The notes under the pieces are model-generated. The model saw nothing but the letters and a program-made list of their open reading frames with translations. It ran no database searches and had not been told where the DNA came from. From positions 1 through 64,000 of the forward strand of contig QPMI01000243.1 in assembly GCA_004431415.1 (NCBI GenBank): DNA of 64,000 nt, in the 5' to 3' direction. This document shows positions 59,901 through 64,000 of this stretch, one piece after another. Each line of letters opens with the position of its first letter. The stretch's first letter is position 1. The position numbers and the translations under genes are program-made. This stretch comes from Cyanophora paradoxa. Taxonomy: Eukaryota; Glaucocystophyceae; Cyanophorales; Cyanophoraceae.

Positions 59901-61588
59901 TCGCCGTCGCCGCGGCTGGCGGGGCGCGGGGCCGGCTCGTCGCGCTGGGCGGCGTCGGCGAAGGCGGCGAGGGCGGAGCGGAGGGCGTCGACGCGGGACT
60001 GGAGCTCGGCGCGCTCGCGGGCGGCGCCCTCGCGCAGCTTGCCCCCCGCCTCGCGCTCGAGGGCGAGCTCCTCCTCGGCCGCCGTGAGCCGCCGCGCCAG
60101 CCGCTCCTTCTCCGCCTCCGCCTCCTCCCCGGCCTTCTGCAGCGCCTCCATCCGCCCCGCGCCGCCCCCAGCTCCGCCTCCGCCCGCGCCGCCCGCGCCG
60201 CCTCGGCCTCGGCGGCGGCGAGGCCGCCGACGCCGCCGGCGCGCGCCTCGAGGAGCTCGCGGGCGGCCGCGTCGGAGCGCTCCTGGAGGGCGCCAGCTCC
60301 TCCCGCAGCGCGGCGGCCTCGGCGCGGGCGGCGCGCTCGGCGGCGGCGGCCTGGCGGGCGGCGTGGGCGGCGTCGGCGGCCTCCTCGAGGGCGGCGGCGA
60401 GCTTCTCCTGGAGGCCCTCGACCTCCTCGACGAGGGCCCCGATCTCCGCCTCGAACGCCTCCTTCGTCTTCCGCTCCGCCGCCTTCGCCCGCTTCGGCAG
60501 CTCCCGCGCCAGCGCCGCCGACGTCGCCACGTCCTGCAGCGCCCCCTGCAGGTCGAACTCCGCGGTGCGGGCGACGAGCGCCTCGAGGCGCGCCGCCTCG
60601 GCGGCCGCCGCCTTGCGCAGCGCCGCGTAGCGCCGCGCGGGGCCCTCCTTGGCCTCCCGCAGCAGCTCGTCGATCACCACCTGGGCCGCCTTGTCCCGCC
60701 CCGCCTTCTTCTTCAGGAAGCGGTAGTTGCCCCGCACCGTCTCGATCAGCCACACCAGCCCTGCGCGCCGCCTCGGCCGGGGCCGCGCCGCCAGCGGGCG
60801 GGGCCGGGCGGAGGGGTGCGCGCACCCTCGCCGATGCGGGGGTCGGGGCGGTAGTTCTTGTTGGAGGGCGCGTCGGAGGCGCGGGCGACGGCCTCGGTGC
60901 CCATCACGCGGTAAACGAGGCCCTCGCGCATCTGCGAGACCCCCAGCCGCTGCTCGATCTCCTCCGGCGTCAACGCCCCCGGCACGTCCTGCTTCGAGCA
61001 GAATCTGCACCACCCGCCGTCAGCGCGCCCCGCCGCCCGGCCGCCACGCCTCGCCGCACATGACGAAGGGCTTGGCCTGCGTGCGGGGCTCCCGGACGAG
61101 CTTGAGGAGGAGGCGGCGGTTCTTCTGCAGGTTCGCCTCATCGCTCGAGTCCACCACGAAAATGAAGCAGTAGCACTGCGCCGCTGGCGTCAGAGGGCGG
61201 AGGGGCAGCTGGCGGCCGCCGCCGCACGTCGATGAGGTAGTTGGCCCAGACGCTGGGCTCGATCTTGTAGTTGTGGCCTATCTCGAAGGAGGCCGTGGTG
61301 TAGCTAACGGGCTCTCCGTCGCACAGCACAGTCTCTGGCCGCTCTGCGCCGCGGGCGCTCAGGGAGGACTCGGACCCAGAACAGCCGCCCCGCTCACCCT
61401 TAACGAGCTGGCCGCAGGAGAACTTCAGCGCTGGCAGAAGCGACCGCTTGCCGCTGCCGATGCATCCCACCTGCGCCCGGGCGCTCAGCTATGCGGCTCG
61501 ACCGCCGAGCCTCCGCGACACGCACCAGAGCGATGGGCAGCCAGGTGGGTCGCGCCACTGGCGCATCTGGTCTGGCCTCGGCAGCCAT
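56939..61588 (-). CDS. ARF-like GTPase domain + coiled coil + glutathione-synthetase-like domain fusion
   Basis: ATG at 61588 (MAAEARPDAPVARPTWLPIA), intron, then a P-loop VGCIGSGKRSLLPALKF (ARF: GLDxAGKTT; Thr is Arg here), FEIGHNYKIEPSVWANYLID (ARF: WDVGGQxKIRPLWRHYF), CYCFIFVVDSSDEANL, and PFVIFCSKQDVPGALTPEEI (ARF: NKQDLPGAL). About 600 residues of coiled coil follow (60700-58650). The C-terminus follows eukaryotic glutathione synthetase: LALHRFDFLVDTS, VAVVLFRGGHHPDDYPTQRE then WEVRTALECS, VGLQLLGSRWMHYVLLNQ then PGVLERF, FALTTYYEEEDGSQQLGRQM, YLLVERLQS, VNEPVGHCMQT. The metal-binding EIN and the glycine-rich KPQREGGGNN loop are not conserved (KHA; TTYYEEEDGSQQ). Stop 56939-56941. Probably a structural or regulatory protein; both enzyme folds look inactive. 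Exon joins are consistent in frame. Confidence 0.8.
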
Positions 61589-61763
61589 GCCGGGCCCGCT
61601 GCTCGCTGCCGTCGTTGCTGGTGTGTTGCGCTTATTTTGCTTTTGGGGGGTGGGGTCGCAACGGGGTACAGTGCAAACTCTGCGCTGTCCGAGCCCCGAG
61701 ATCTGTGTCGATCAATACGGGCCTCTCGAAACGCGCCTGCGATGCAACGCTAGCCGTTGCGAG

Positions 61764-64000
61764 GATGCCGGCCCAAGAGCAACTCATCTTGAGGCTACTG
61801 CTGGACGCCTGGCAGTCCAGGCGCTCGCCGAAAGCATGGGAGAAGAGATGCCGTGCGCTCCTCGCGTCCGGCGGTGCGTTGGAGGAGGAGCTGAACGGGG
61901 CCCTCCAAGGTACCACCGCCTCCGAACGTCGCCGCCCCTCGTGGACGCGCTGACACGCGCCGGTAGATATACTACTACAACAGCTGCTGTGCGGGGCGCA
62001 TCCGAGCCCACAGATCCAGTCCTACCTGCGCTACGGGCTCCATTCCGGCCTTATCTCAGTGCCGGCGTTCGTGGAGCGCGTGTGCAATGGTTCGTGTGCC
62101 CAGGCGGTTGTGTGCTGCTGCGTATTGGCTGACCGCTCCCTGCAGTGGAGCGGTGGCGCAAAGCGCTCCTCGACCCGCGAAGGCCCCTGCACTTCAACTT
62201 CGTCCTGCAGCTCCTTGAGGAGTTCCTCCCGAAGCTGCCGGCGTCGGCCCGCGGGCCGGGTGCGCTGGACCGCGCCAGGACAGCGCCTCTGCCCCGCAGA
62301 ACCTCTTTCCCGCAGACCAGCGGATCACGACGGAGCGCGCGCTGCGCGTCGCTGCGGTGATGCTGGAGGCGTGCGTCGCGCTCGCCGAGGGTGTCGCAGA
62401 GGCGAAGGACGGCACACCGTGCGCCCCGCCGCCGCCGCCGCCCCCTGCGCCCCCGCCGACGTTCCTGCGCAGGGGCGACGCGGACCGGCGCTGCAACAGC
62501 CTGCTCGAGAAGCTGCTGTCTGATCCGTCCGCGGCGTCGCTCATTGCCGTCGCGAGCCGCGAGCTGCCGGGTGCGCGCTGCGCGTGGCCGCGGGGAGGCG
62601 CGACGGGCCGACCGGGGACGGCAGACGCGTGGGAGCGGTTCCAGCGCGCACGGAGGAGGGCGGCGGGCGATTCGAAAGGCCCTGCGCAGGAATTGCCCTC
62701 GGTGTGGCCGGCGTCGGCGATGTGGCGGCTGGCGGGGCCGGAGGCGGGGATCAGCGGGCACGCGCACAGCCTGGCGGCGGTGGATTGGATGCTGGCGAGC
62801 CTGGCGAGCGGCGAGGCGTGCGTGGCGGCGTGGCTCGGACCCGAGGAGCGCCTCGAGCGCGTCGAGGCCGCCTGCAGCGTCCGCGGCTGGCTCGCCCACG
62901 GGCCCCAGGCTGCCCTCGCCCTCTGGACCGCCGCCCTGCGCCTCGCGCCCCGTCCGGGTTCCGACCCCGAGGCCCCGCCCTGGCCCCGCCGCAGCCTCCT
63001 CCTCTCCGTGGTGCGTGTCCCGGCGCCGGCTCCCCGCGCCCCGCGCCAACTGCCGTGCAGGTGCCGGCGATGGTGCGGGGGCTGCGGGAGCGGTGGCCCC
63101 GCGGGGCGGCCGCCCCTCACGCTGAGCGGGCCCTCGAGGGGGCCCTCCACGCCCTTGGCCTCGCGTGCGCGCGCCCCCACCCCGCCCCCACCCCCCGCCC
63201 CTGAGCGAGGGCGGCGCAGCGGCACGCCGCTCGCCGGCGAGGTGGTGGCGCACGGGCTGCGCGCGGGGCCCTCCGCCGCGAGCTGCTGCCGGCCTCGCTG
63301 CTCGAGCCCGAGCCGCGGGCCCCCGAGGAGGCCGGCCTCGAGCAGGCCCGCGCCCGCCTCCGCTCCGACGACCCCGCCGAGCGCGCCGCCGGCCTCGCCG
63401 AGGCGCTCGAGGCCGCCGCCGGCTCGCCGGCCGCGCCCCCGCGCGTGGCGCACCAGGCGGCGGCGGCGCGGCTGGTGGCGGACGCGTGCGACCCCGCGTG
63501 GCACGGCGGCGACGCGGGGCGCGCGGCGGCGGCCGCGGGGGCCCTCGTCGCCGCCCAGGGCGCCCTCGCGGCGGTCGCCCTGCACGGGCTGCTGCGGCCC
63601 CTCGCCGCGGGGCTCGCGCGCGCCGCCGAGTCGGCGGCCGAGGGGCCCGACCTCACCGCCGCCTTCGGCGCCCTCGTCGGCGTCCTCGAGCGCACCCTCC
63701 CCGCCGCCGCCGCCGGCGACACCAACCCGCCCGAGGCCGAGGCCGCCGCCGCCGCCATCGAGGCGGCGGGGCGCCCCGCGCTGCCCGGTGGTACCGCGCC
63801 TGGCGCAGGGGCGGGGTCGACGCGCTCGGGCCCCTCTCCGCGGAGGCCACCGGGCCTCGCCGAGCGCCGACGGGGCGGCCGCCGCGGCCAAGGCCGAGGT
63901 GATCGTGCTCGACGGGGACACGCCCACGGCCTCCCCGCCCGCCGCCGAGGCGCCCGCCGCCGACCTCGCCGCCCCGCCGCCGACGCCGCCGCCGAAGCAC
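61764..64000 (+). CDS. Unknown helical protein, 3' partial (possible Mediator tail subunit)
   Basis: ATG at 61764 (MPAQEQLILRLLLDAWQSRR, then SPKAWEKRCRALLASGG). Later exons: QQLLCGAHPSPQIQSYLRYG then LHSGLISVPAFVER; VERWRKALLDPRRPLHFNFV then LQLLEEFLPKL; ERALRVAAVMLEACVALAEG; HAHSLAAVDWMLASLASGEA; VPAMVRGLRERWP; and a long Ala-rich helical part (LRPLAAGLARAAESAAEGPD) reaching the window end. All-alpha, with no catalytic motif. The pattern of short paired helices and 'exons of 30-60 residues' reminds me of the plant-type MED5/MED33 or MED24 tail subunits, but that is a weak resemblance. Shares a 175-bp divergent promoter with the ARL-like fusion gene. The gene is real by composition and splicing; function is open. 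Confidence 0.65.

Noticed and set aside
57008-61063. Very long open frame on the plus strand (about 1350 codons)
   Set aside because: It is the antisense shadow of the ARL-like/coiled-coil/GSS-like gene; its text is Arg/Gly/Glu/Leu-rich with no motifs, which high GC content produces readily.

Overview
This is nuclear DNA of a very GC-rich, intron-dense single-celled eukaryote, most likely a ciliated, plastid-bearing microalga. The support is: many short introns (about 50-100 nt, with a GTGCG-type donor, a CTGAC-like branch site and a CGCAG acceptor); a front-end fatty-acid desaturase fused to cytochrome b5; a superoxide dismutase with a twin-arginine, thylakoid-lumen-type leader; and a kinesin-3 plus an LRRC45-type centriole-linker protein. 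A haptophyte or another complex-plastid alga is my guess; the sequence alone does not settle the lineage.

Layout. 1-4508 (+) kinesin-3, 5' end cut off. 5412-9829 (-) coiled-coil/ankyrin/GAF protein. 10218-14854 (+) NEMF/Rqc2. 15754-17374 (-) unknown protein with a PP1-docking-like motif. 17844-21997 (+) lipase-like/P-loop GTPase fusion. 22218-24445 (-) desaturase. 24680-26281 (+) CaM-kinase-like protein. 26948-31973 (-) importin-5. 33894-36512 (-) mitochondrial carrier with C-terminal EF-hands. 36896-39113 (+) kelch protein. 39180-40062 (-) Nudix hydrolase. 40233-41000 (+) organellar ribosomal protein bL25 with an AT-AC intron. 41074-44952 (-) secretory O-GlcNAc-transferase-like protein. 45275-47246 (+) sorting nexin. 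47645-50357 (-) LRRC45-like. 51066-52109 (+) Cu/Zn-SOD-like. 52103-56938 is a repeat-rich gap with a duplicated segment and an importin-5 pseudogene. 56939-61588 (-) ARL-like/coiled-coil/glutathione-synthetase-like fusion. 61764-64000 (+) unknown protein cut off by the window end.

Neighbouring genes almost always lie on opposite strands, so intergenic regions alternate between shared divergent promoters (about 170-700 bp) and tight convergent 3' ends (as little as about 65 bp). There is no operon or pathway cluster. The genes cover ribosome quality control, nuclear import, endosomal sorting, centriole/cilium structure, lipid desaturation and signalling.

The most interesting signals are the AT-AC (U12-type) intron, several fusions whose enzyme domains have lost catalytic residues, the SOD lacking a copper ligand, and a three-copy non-coding repeat with a compensatory hairpin change. 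Intron boundaries were read by eye from reading-frame phase and family resemblance; for the Nudix, bL25, SOD, most SNX exons and the first four exons of the unknown gene the phases add up exactly.
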